In this document: one piece after another, positions 47,509 through 57,700 of the stretch
How positions within the stretch are numbered: position 1 is the first letter of the stretch
Layout: each line of letters opens with the position of its first letter
Source: Heterocephalus glaber
Lineage: Eukaryota; Chordata; Mammalia; Rodentia; Bathyergidae
Assembly (NCBI RefSeq): GCF_000247695.1
Contig: NW_004624795.1
Location: 2,809,995-2,873,994, forward strand
DNA length: 64,000 nucleotides
Reading direction: 5' to 3'
Made by a program: the position numbers and the translations under genes
The notes under the pieces: model-generated
What the model saw: only the letters and a program-made list of their open reading frames with translations
Database searches by the model: none
Told to the model about the DNA's origin: nothing

Positions 47509-47625
47509 AGACATGGTGTCAGGGAACAGCAGAGAGGTGGAAAGGAGGAAGGATGGACGGCTCTGATGAAGGGAAAATGTGGAAACCGAAAGACTGAAGA
47601 TCTGTCTGGATGCCCCCTCTCTCCA

Positions 47626-47812
47626 TCCACCCACCCTTCCATCCATCATCCATCCATCCATCCTTCCATCATCCGTCCATCCTTCCATCCTTCCATCATC
47701 CATCCTTCCATCATCCATCCTTCCATCCATCTATCTTTTCATCCATCCTTCCACTCTTCCATCTATCCATCCTTCCATCCATCCTTCCATCCATCATTCA
47801 TCCATCCTCCAA
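47626..47812. repeat. (CCAT)n-type tetranucleotide satellite
   Basis: About 190 bases of CATCCATC and CTTCCATC units with occasional CATC slips. Open frames through it encode only low-complexity His/Pro/Ser/Ile and are not a gene. Confidence 0.95.
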
Positions 47813-47829
47813 GGAAGGAGCAAGGTAGT

Positions 47830-48750
47830 AGCCATCAAGCTCTCGGATCTCAGAGCCCGCCAACCTACCAGCCCTGCTCCCAGCAGCCCCCAAGAGTCCT
47901 CTCCAGGCCAGGCCAGGCCAGGCAGGGGACTGCAGCAGGGGCTTCCTCATCCCTAAACGGACCATGAGCTCACGGTCCAATGTCTGAGGGTGGCAGCTGC
48001 TAGGGATGTTGCACCCCGCCCCTGGTGAATGGGGGTCCCTGGGCTCTTTTGGACCCTGCTGACATTCACCCCTGGGCTCCTGGCCTCTTCCCACTGGAGC
48101 CAGCTGGCATGGGGGAGAAGGCTCTACACCCTACAAGTGAGTGGGCAGGCTTCCCCCACCTTCCAACCTGCAGGGACCTCAACTCACTTGTGCACAGGCG
48201 CTGAAGCCCTAACCTGGCCCTGGAGCCCTGGTGGCATCAGCAGGGATCAGATACCTCCAAGATGGACTCTTCAACCCCTGCCTTGAGGTGGGGGATGTGG
48301 ACAGGTCCCTCAGCAGAGAGCTTCAACAGACACCAAGCAGAACACCCTGGGGTATGTGCTCAGGTACCCAAGGCCACCACTTCTGCCTCCTTTTCTGAGG
48401 CCTGGCCCTGGCTCTGCTGCCACCTGGGAGGGCTGAGCTCCTGTTCCACCCCCTTGCCCACTTCCACTCTGTGAGCAGAGGAAGGGTGTGGGGAGCTCGT
48501 GGCCGGGGGCTATGGGACTCCTGGCTGTGCTTGCCCAGGTCTTGCTGAGCAGGCCTCCCACAGGCAGAATCAGCAGCTGGCATTAGCAGCAGCGGGTGCT
48601 AAAAAGGGGAACTGGGGGTCTTGGGGACCTGGCAGAAACCTAAGACCAGATGAGTCACGCCACTAGGCAGGGAGGGCAGAGGGGTGTCACACAGGAGCAG
48701 GAACAGGAGGCTGTCACAGACGCTCTGTGTGGCGCTAACTAAATACCTCA
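47830..48750. other. Intergenic stretch, no gene recognised
   Basis: Unique GC-rich sequence, including a short GGCCA repeat near 47.91 kb. Frames here are short and unsupported by splice sites in register or by family similarity. Confidence 0.4.
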
Positions 48751-48754
48751 GGCT

Positions 48755-48910
48755 GGGTGTCTGTAAAGAGGTTTATTTAGGTGTACATCTGGACTCCAGC
48801 TATCAGGGAGCCAGACACCTCCAGGGCACTGGAGTGTACCAAGAGGGCAGCGAGTCCCAGGTCAGCCTGGGTGATTCAGCAAGAGCCTGAGTCAAAGTAA
48901 AAAGCAAAAC
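48755..48910 (+). repeat. Degenerate B1-type SINE
   Basis: GGACTCCAGCTATCAGGGAGC, CCCAGGTCAGCCTGGGTGATT and GAGCCTGAGTCAAAG retain the B1 order. Confidence 0.5.
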
Positions 48911-48911
48911 G

Positions 48912-49004
48912 GCTGGGCCCAGGATTTAGCTCAGTGGCACCATGCCTGCCTGGAAAGCACAAGGTCCTGAGTTCCATCCCCAGCATCAAAAAAAAAAAAA
49001 AATT
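48912..49004 (+). repeat. ID-type SINE, diverged copy
   Basis: CAGGATTTAGCTCAGTGG, TGAGTTCCATCCCCAGCATC and an A14 tail. It lies directly before a second ID copy. Confidence 0.8.
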
Positions 49005-49007
49005 AAG

Positions 49008-49084
49008 GGCTGGGGATTTAGCTCAGTAGTTCTGGCGCCTGCTGTGCAGGTGCAAGGACCCAAGTTCGATCCCTGGTACCAAAA

Positions 49085-49093
<9 letters not shown>
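49008..49093 (+). repeat. ID-type SINE, CTGTGCAGG subtype
   Basis: GGGATTTAGCTCAGTAGTTC, GCCTGCTGTGCAGGTGCAAGG, GTTCGATCCCTGGTACC. Its A tail runs into an AT microsatellite. Confidence 0.9.
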
Positions 49094-49115
<22 letters not shown>

Positions 49116-49119
49116 TATT
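49093..49119. repeat. (AT)n microsatellite at a SINE tail
   Basis: About 13 AT units continue directly from the poly(A) tail of the preceding ID element. Confidence 0.9.
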
Positions 49120-49129
49120 GCATTAACCC

Positions 49130-49270
49130 CATACAAGCTGGGCCCATTGGCACATCGCTACAACTCCAACTACTGAGGCTGAGACAGGAGAAGCTCTTAA
49201 GCCCAGGAGTTCAGGCCAGCTCAGGTGACATAATAGATCCTGTCTCCCCGCCAAAAAACTATAAAACTAT
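49130..49270 (+). repeat. Degenerate B1-type SINE
   Basis: TACAACTCCAACTACTGAGGC, CAGGAGTTCAGGCCAGC and GATCCTGTCTCC retain the B1 order. Confidence 0.55.
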
Positions 49271-49367
49271 TACTAGAATAAAATCCCTAGGCGCACACCC
49301 TTGTACAGCCGTGGGACTGTGCTTGGTGCTCCTGGACGTTCACTTGAGCAGTGAGAAGGGAGGCACA

Positions 49368-49440
49368 GGGCAGGGCTGTGGTGGCAGCAGAGCGTTCGCC
49401 CACCGTGCCCGAGGCCTTGGGTCCAATCCCCAGCATCACC
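49368..49440 (+). repeat. Diverged ID-like SINE fragment
   Basis: GGGCTGTGGTGGCAGCAGAGC and GGGTCCAATCCCCAGCATCAC resemble an older ID form. Confidence 0.45.
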
Positions 49441-49533
49441 TGGATAAGAAATGGGTGTGTTCGTCACCAGCTAGCATGGAGCTCTGCTGTAGAGATAATA
49501 CAAATTAAAAGTAAAGAATGAATTTGCAAAAAC

Positions 49534-49539
49534 TTTAAT
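49534..49539 (-). terminator. Possible variant poly(A) signal for RDM1 or the LRRC37-like region
   Basis: The - strand reads TTAATTAAAG here, containing ATTAAA. It lies about 2.2 kb past the RDM1 stop and 0.7 kb past the LRRC37-like fragment. No better signal was seen between. Use is unproven. Confidence 0.2.
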
Positions 49540-50239
49540 TAAGAGAAAATAAAGGGAGCACAACTGTGACCAAGATCAAGCCGGTCCCCTTCCAAGGAAA
49601 GTGACAGCAACAGGCAGAGAACTCAGCCTGAGGAGGTGAGGGGCCCAGTCCCACGCAGGGCGCCGGGCACCACACCCACAAAGCAGGAAGCGGTTTCTAA
49701 GGCTTGGCAGCGGTGGCCGGGGTCCCACTGATCAGGACTCAGTCCTGATTTCCCGTCTGGATCTTCGTGCCTTGGGCAGCGGTTCTGGTTTCATTCCATG
49801 CAGTGGTCGTCCCTGTTCCGGAACCCAGGTGAGCGCGGGTTTAGGGCAATGGCTGGAGGCCTATAAGGGCTGACCATCGGATGTCCTTGTGAACCCTGAG
49901 AACTAGTTTTACCTTGGTGTCATCTTGAAAGGGATGAATGGAACAGGCTAGGTAAATCTAGGGCCAATAAACTTCATTCTGTTAGAAGACTCCCAAATGA
50001 CTAACATGCCAATATGCAGAGCTGAGAATCTGATCCAGTTTCACAAAAGGCCAAGCTTCATTCTCCTGTCAGTTACCTACTGGGCATGTGCAGGCCCGAG
50101 TGAAGGGCCACAGGTTTTAGCAAATACTGCTTTTAAGTCCCTGACTATCTCAGAAGAAAACAAATTGTGCTTTTAATGAGTAACAAGGTAAGGGCCCGGG
50201 AGTGAGTTTGTCCTTTGCCCCCATGGTGGTCTCCGTGTC

Positions 50240-51430
50240 ATGACTGTGTCAGTATCACATCTTCCGGGGGATGGCAGGCTGACCTGGGGCTTCCAGAAGG
50301 CTCCACCTCCTCCGGCGCCTCAACAGGTTGATCTGGCTGTTCCTGCTCATGGGGGAAGGATCAGTCTTCTCAAGAGAGCATGGAGGCTGAGCTGGGGCCT
50401 CCTGCGGGCTGGAGGAGGTTGAGCCTCCTCCTCTCCCTGCATGGTCCTCATGTCCTCCACAGCCGCATTAACTGTGACCAATGGCTCATGTGAGTGACGA
50501 GCTTCCCTCCGACCTGGAGATGGAGCTTTTACCTCCTGAGCACCAACAGCTGCTCCACCCTCCTCAGCAGCAAGGTCAGGCTGACCCTGGGCCTCCTGCT
50601 GGGTGAAGGTTCCCCTTCCTCCGGGCTGTGAGAACTGAGCTGTGGTTTCTTGCTGAGGAGAAAAGGACTGGACCTGGGGAGTCTCTGGGTGGAGAGTCTG
50701 GGCCTCCAGCTGGAAATGAGAAGGTGCAGTTTGTCCAGGGGCCTCTGAGGCTCATCTGGGTTCTTCTGGGTCTCTGGATCAAGGCTGTCGTGCTCATCTT
50801 CGTCCGCACTTTGGTCTACAAAATCATCCAGTGAAGTTTTTTCTGAAGCTTAGGTTTTACAAGTTGACATGGAGTTCCCACCTCCACCTCAGCGAGTCAC
50901 AGATGCTGAGCTGCTCCTCCTCCAGGTTCAAGGGGGAAAGAGTAACACTGCTGCTTTTAGACCCCGACCATCTCTAGAGGAGGAACAGGTACTGCCAGTG
51001 GCAGGCAGTCAGATCTTCCTCCTGAGTCACGGAGGCACAGCCAGGGTCTGGCTCTGATCCCCATCTGGCAGCAGATCCACCTGTGGGTATCTCTCTGGCC
51101 ACGTGAATTCACCCCACAGACCCTGATGTGGCTCTAGGGACAGCTGTCCAGCTGAATCCCTGTCCAGGAACGGGAACAAACCCTCAGGCCACTCCTGAGG
51201 TGGGAGCAGAGGACCCCAGGCCTTCAAAGGCCCCGGGGTATGCAGGGTGGGGAAGAGGGATTCAGGTGGGACTGGAGCAAAGACCAGAGCTTAGCAGGCC
51301 TGGGGATCAGGGTCCAGTGGGACCAGGTGTCAGGTCCACTCCAGAAAGGGTGCGGCCAGGACCAGAGCCACAGCTACCACGCGAGGAAACAGAGGCCAGG
51401 TGTGCAGAGGAACACTACCTGCAGATGCTG
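50240..51430 (-). pseudogene. LRRC37-like pseudogene fragment (N-terminal and repeat region)
   Basis: On the - strand, near 51.42-51.31 kb, a hydrophobic leader (WPLFPRVVAVALVLAAPFLEW) matches the LRRC37 N-terminus in pattern. It is followed near 51.2-51.1 kb by PFLDRDSAGQLSLEPHQ, like the LRRC37 segment PFLDTWDSAGEQPLEPEQ. Further on, in shifting frames, come the signature proline/glutamine repeats: SPQQETTAQFSQP (about 50.65 kb), QEAPAQP (about 50.39 kb) and EAPEEVEPSG (about 50.31 kb). In-frame stops occur at 51330-51332, 51291-51293 and 51027-51029, and at least two frameshifts are needed. No leucine-rich-repeat exon was found. LRRC37 genes form a large family, amplified on primate chromosome 17. 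Similarity is judged from memory, so the exact member is unknown. It lies directly downstream of RDM1 on the same strand. Confidence 0.75.
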
Positions 51431-51701
51431 GGGCGGGGTGATCCAGGCCAGTGGGGTGTCAGCGCCACACCTGCAGGGCAGCCACTTGACTGTACCTGGC
51501 AACGGGCCACATCCCACCCCAGCCCACCTCTGCTTGCCCTCATCTATGACGCCTGGTTACCAAACCTTCATTAGGATCTAACCCAGATGGGCTTTGAGGA
51601 AAGGGGCAGGCTTCTCCCTCGGTGAGCAGGCCTAGCCGCTCCCCAGCAGGCAGGACGTGGCCTCAGAGCTGGCGTGGGGCTGGGCAGGGTGAGCATCCCA
51701 C

Positions 51702-54700
51702 CTAGGTCACCGGCTGGTCCCATCCTAGAGGCCTGAGTTCGTCCTCCTCCACGCTGAAATCCCTGAAATCTTCCTCCCCTTGGCTGTACTGCTCCCAAGC
51801 AAGGCATCCGACCTGCAAAATGCAGGCCAGGTGGGTGAGTCAGGGGGACACACAGGAAGAAGATTTCCTCCAGCGCTGCCCCTTGGTCTGAACTCAGAGG
51901 CCAGTTCCATATTCCACTCATCCCCTCTGTGAGGCTGGGGCTATACCGGCTCCGTGATGACAGCAGGATTTCTGCAGGGGGTCTGGGCGGTGGGCAATTT
52001 AATCCGATGGAGGAGGTTTGAATCCCAGTAGACAGGGCTTTCCACTGGCTGTCCCCCAGCGTGACCATGCCACACCCACCACACCTGGGGAGAAGATGCT
52101 GCATGGCAAGTGTGCAGGGGCAAACGCCTCTCCGGGGCAGGGCTCCAAGCCCGCGCCCCGCACAGCCCTTCTGGCGTGAGTGTGCTTCACCACTGCCTAG
52201 TGCCAGGGCAGCCCTGGCTCGGGGAGCCCCGCACATGCTGGTGGTGCCAGTCACCTCCTCTAGAGGCGGACCCCATCAGAATCGGATTTCTGAAATCAGT
52301 GCTGACTGCCTTTCACAAGAAGACAGACTTCTTAGGATTTCTCATTTCCTTGACTGATTTTATTTCAAATGAACTAATCATTCATTTACATGAAAAAAAC
52401 TTCTGCTACCTCTCTACCTTTTCCAAACAAAACACTCTATGACTTCAGGATCCTGCGCATCATCAACAGTCCCCAAACTGAGTTCCCACTTGTGTCTGCC
52501 TCCTAGCATCCTCCATATAGTAAATAATGGCTATTTTCTTTCAGAAATTACTTAGGAACTTAATCTCTGACTGACTAATTTCTGTAGGGTTTTCCCACAG
52601 AAAGACTCTTCAGCAAAATACTCTACTCAGGGCGCAGGGAGTCGCTGAGACACAGGAATGAGCCACCTCCGCAAAGCCGTAGCACAATCGCACTTGGCCC
52701 GGGATCCTGTTTGGTGGGGGGAGTTCAAAAACGGAGCCCGGCCTCCTCAGGTCTCTGAAAGAGGCCACCCCTACCCTGGGTCCACAGCTATAGCAGCATC
52801 TGAGGGCCTCAGTTCTACTCTCCAAACTTCAGACAAGGGGTTGGGGCCAGGACTTTAGGAAAAGCCTTAGATATGCAGTGTACTCAACAGTGGTTGTGGA
52901 ATTTCCTATCTTCTTCAGAATAACCTATCTGAAGTCTTGTGATTGTTTTTCTTCTGTTCGCTTTCTGCAGTACTGACGCAGGAACCCACGGCCTCACACC
53001 TGCTAGGTGAGCACTCCGACACTGAGCTGCATGTGCCCGGCCCTCCTCATTGGCTACTGCTTGGTCATCTGAATCATGACTACAATGGTGACAGAACCTC
53101 GAGCTTTCACCCCCACGCACCTGCATTAAACCCTGAAGTCCTCCGTTTCTGGTACCTGTGGTCTCCCCTCCGGGTCTGTACTCCACAGCTATCTTACCAC
53201 TCTCTGAAACAGTTAACAGAACAGAGTTAATTTAGCCCTTTTCTTGTTCTGAAACTTTCTGCACACAGTGGTAGCATCCAACGGTGAGACATTCTTTTGA
53301 TTTCTAAAAGCAGAAAATGAGAGCATTTTCCTAGAAATGTCCTCATCACATATTTCAGTTTTAAGACAACTATTTGCTTAAAAATATGCACACAATAGCC
53401 ATTGTGTTTCTTAGTCACTTTCTCATTGCTGGGACAAAATACCCGACACCTACAACTTACAGTGGGGAGGTTTATTCTGGCTGATGGCTTCGGAAGCTTC
53501 CCTCCGCCTTGGGCGTGGTGGAAGGGCCTGGCACAGAAGACAGCTGCTCATGTCACACCGGCCAGCAGAGAGGGAAGCGAGGAGCCAGGGTGGGAGAGGC
53601 ACCCTTCCGGGTGAAGGCCCCAGTGACCCCAACTCCTAAGAGCAAGTTCGGCTCTGAACTCATCAAGAGATTAATCCACTGAGGAGCAGAGCACCCCCAT
53701 GATCCAATTACCTTCTAAAAGCCCACCTCTGAACACATGAGGCTTTGGGGGCCCATTCTAGAGCTGAACCCTAACAATCTGCTTCAGAGAACTTTGTGAC
53801 CTTAAGACAGGAACTAAGGGATCATGGCAGGAATTTGGAAACAAACATGTTCAAACAACTGAACAGGAAAAGAGGGAGTGGAGCCAAAAGGACTGGCTGG
53901 ACACCACAGATACTTCAGGTTGATACTTCAGATCAGTAGGAAAGGGCAATATTTTACTCTCCAAAAACGAAATGCCCTGGGATGCAATGAGCGAAGCTTC
54001 AGAGAAAGCACTGCAGCCCCTGATCGCCAGCACCCCACGTACTTAGACACACCTCCGCTTTCCTCAAGCAAACAGAGCCAGAGGCCTTGGTCCGAGGAGC
54101 TCTGAGCTCCTCCTGCACAGGACACCACAGCATACAAGGCAGAGGAAAACAGCCCAGACATTCACTTTGCTTCTCAAAGGTTACCTCAACTGTTGCCACT
54201 GAAGGAAGTCCCAGCTGAGGACCTCGGAAGTCAGACTGCACCGGAAGGGAAGGGCTGCCCAGGCTGGAAGGCTGAGACCAGTTAGACCCACCTCGCACAA
54301 GCTGATGAGGACGAGGAGCTCTCAGGGTCTCAGCCTGCAGGCTGTGCAGCAGGAGAGCAGCTCTGCTGGGGACTCTCTGCTCAAGTTTCCTTGGAGCACA
54401 GCTGGAACGTTCACCCCAGTGTAAAACTCAATAGGGAGCCCAAGGCCAGTCAGTAGCATGACCACCTCCAGGGCTCATGTGAAAGCGGCAGATTATCATG
54501 AGTCAGGTTCACCTGGGTCATTCCTTCAGTGCCATGAATGAAAACAAAGCCTGAATTATTGACTCAGTAGAGTCTATCTACTTATTTGGAAACCAAACTG
54601 TTGCCCTAATCATGAGCCTACTCTTCTGCTTACCAGGTAAGCACTGTTTGGAGACTTCACACTCATCCTTTCAGGTGCTCTTCCAATACCTCCCGACAAG

Positions 54701-57700
54701 GTAGGCAGAATTACGAGCCTTGTTTTATTGGGATTGCAGATTAGAGACATAACATTATCTACAAAGCTCTTTGGCTATAAACGCAAAAGTGCGCTAAAAA
54801 ATCGAAGAGAAACAATTAGGGCTCAAGACCAGATGCCCATAGCTTACCATCACAATTCTGTATGACAGACAGGAGAAAGAAGACTTCAGACAAACACTTT
54901 CTGGGTGACTTTTGGCAAGCTGTTGTACATCAATAAACGGAGGATGACAATATTCGCTGTCCTTTTTCTCACAAACGTCACAAAAAACAAATGTGAAACC
55001 ATTGTTGTAAAAGAAGTGAGTGAATAAAAGCGTAATGTGGAGTGTTTTAAATACCCTTATTTTTGTCAACTTTTCAAAATGAGTCATTTGCTCATTGAAA
55101 CAGAAGTACTTCCAGAACAACCAAGGTCTCACCCAGAGCCACGATGCACACTTTCTGGAATGCGTCTGTCAAAGCCTTCTGAGCAGCAAGCTTCTGGGCC
55201 ACCTTTCTCTTCATAAGCAATGCCATCGGCCCTAGATGCAACCCAAAGAAAGGAGTCTGATGAGTGTTCTGTGTTAAAGGTAACAACACATCCATGACTG
55301 TTAGGTGGTTATCCTGGGGCCTCCAGGCAGGCACAGCACGAGGGTCTGGTGGAATGGTCGGTGGCAGGCAGACCCTGGTAGGGCCATGCTCTCTGCCCTC
55401 ATCTACTGAGGACGTCCCTGCCACACCACAGGGAGAGCTCAGCCAGGAACTTGGAACAAGTCTCGCCCCCCCCAGAGGTCACACTGACAAGTGGAACCCT
55501 GTCCTGCACACCCAGCATGCTGCTGTGCATCCAGACTGGAAAAACAGTAGGAAGGGTTCAGAGGTAGAGCAGGTGACCTGGCCGCTCCCTGCTCAGCAGC
55601 CACGGCAACCTACTGCTCCTGTCCCGCACCCTGCCCCGGACTGAGCCCCAAAGCAAAAGGCTGTGGACTCTAGAGAAATCCATCCTTTCCAGGTATCCAT
55701 ATTCCACTCTTTTTCTCCTCAAACCCTTCCATGTGTAGACAAAGGAATGAATGTTTACACAAGAATTTATGGAAATCTTTAGATGATGATTTTGCCGAGA
55801 TAACTGAAGACTACAGAAGATCTGCATTTGAAGAGCTATTTTAGCATACAGCAATTTCGTAATCAAAACCTGGAGAAACATCATTTCCTTCCTCCTCCTA
55901 AGCCTCTTGGCTGAAAGGCAGTGCTCCAATTTTCAAGTCAAAAGGTTCTCCCAGGCTTTGCCCAAGGTGAAAATCTATATTGTAGAACACAAAAATGCTG
56001 CCCAGGAAGGACTTCAGTAGCTCTGCAAGGTAGCTAAGAAGTGGGTTCTAAAAAGAAAGAAACAAAGAGAGCCCTCAGCCCCCCGTCCGCCCACCGAGAA
56101 CAGACCCTCCTCCAGCTCATCCAGAGGCCCCTCCACAACGGCGGACCCAGGGCTCCTGCACTCGTAGGCCGGCAGCACCACCTCCACAGCACACAGGAAC
56201 TTCAGGCTCTTCTTCCCTGCCTGTGCCGGTGTCGCAAGAGCTGCATCTTCCCTTCCTTCAACATCAGAAAGCTCCTGCAGCTGTCAGGATTTTGAATTAA
56301 AGATCTTTGCTATGGTTTGTGGTGCTGGGGATTGAGCTCAGGACCTCACACATGCTAGGCAAGTGCTCTGCCCCAGAGCTATATCCCCAGCCCCCACCCA
56401 GGATTTTAAAATAAAGAAATACAAACTAACCTCCAGTTAACTATCACAGCTAAAAATTGAGGTGTCCCGTAGGGTCAACCAAGCAAGAGTTGCAGGTGAA
56501 TTATTAGATGTAGGTGGCCATTTTTACTAAGCACCTCACAAACACTGGAGAAAACACAGACACCACCAGCCACGTGACTGAGATGGCTTCATTCTAGGTG
56601 GTGGCCGATTCAGACATAGCCACTTCCCCCCACGACAGGTGACCTACACACCTCCTCAAACCCCGTTCAATCCTTCTGTCTGAAGTCTAGGGTTATAATG
56701 TTGAAAAGAGGGTCTGGTTAGTCAGCAGAAATCTACAAAGCTTACCTTGATGATCCGTTTTGACCATCCATTGAAACCAAAGTAGTAATTTGCCAACTCT
56801 TGGCATCGTGAACTGTTCAGGGGAAGGGTCTGGTGTCGAACTGCTTTATGTCTGTTCCCAAGATGAACCTGAGGTCACAAGAGATGCACCAGCAAATACC
56901 ATGACCAGCCAAGATCGCACTTTGCCCATTCCTGAGACTGTCAATACAGACTTCACAGAGAGGTTGTGAAGATGAAATAGGATGGAAAGAACACTTGAAG
57001 CACGGTGTGCACAGCGAGGCCTAAATGCTTTTTATTCTTTTTCAACCTCTGCACCATTTTCAGGGTCCCTGAGCAACAGGAAGGTTTCCCGGACCTCTGG
57101 TGCTGAATACTGATGATAAAAGCAACTTGGGAGGCGCTACAGAAAAATCCTCAGGTTGTGAGTAGAGAAGTTGTTTCTGTCTTCCTATCCAGTGGGCACT
57201 GCTCACCAATAGGACCTAAGGAGCAAACGAAAAAACTGCCGCCCCGCCCTCTCAGTTAGCAGCCCTGGGGAGGAGGGATCACACCCCTCTGCGTTTCACC
57301 AGCAGCTAAAACCCTCATCTGCATGACCAAGCTTCTCCGAGAATGCAAACACCAATGCACTCTTAACCTCTAAACATCTTCTATGGTACTGTGAATTTCT
57401 TTCATCACTAGTCTTTTTGAGTGTCTATTCCATTTCTAAAAGAGTACAGTTTATGAATGTTTTAATCAAATTTGCACAATATAAAGTCAAAGCATTCTTA
57501 ATTTTTTATTGATCTGTTTATGCATCTTCTTCCTCTACCCTAGTTTATCAGCTCGTTAAGTGCCCCAGGGACCAATTCTCATATTTGTCTCATTCTGAGA
57601 ACCCAGCACAGTTCTTGGCTTCTCAGAGGGTTGAAGGTTTGATGACTGAGTGAAGGAGAAATGAAGGCTGCTTTTTAATGTCCAGGGCCGGTCTGTACAG

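Noticed and set aside
47488..47967. His/Pro/Ser/Ile-rich open frames
   Set aside because: They are translations of the CCAT tetranucleotide repeat.
51571..52254. A 227-codon - strand open frame over the RDM1 last exon
   Set aside because: It reads through the last RDM1 exon in another register and includes intron. The exon in the RDM1 frame matches the family C-terminus.
55475..55487. Oestrogen-response-like element GGTCACACTGACA in an RDM1 intron
   Set aside because: It has one mismatch to the palindrome, such matches are common by chance, and nothing ties it to a promoter.
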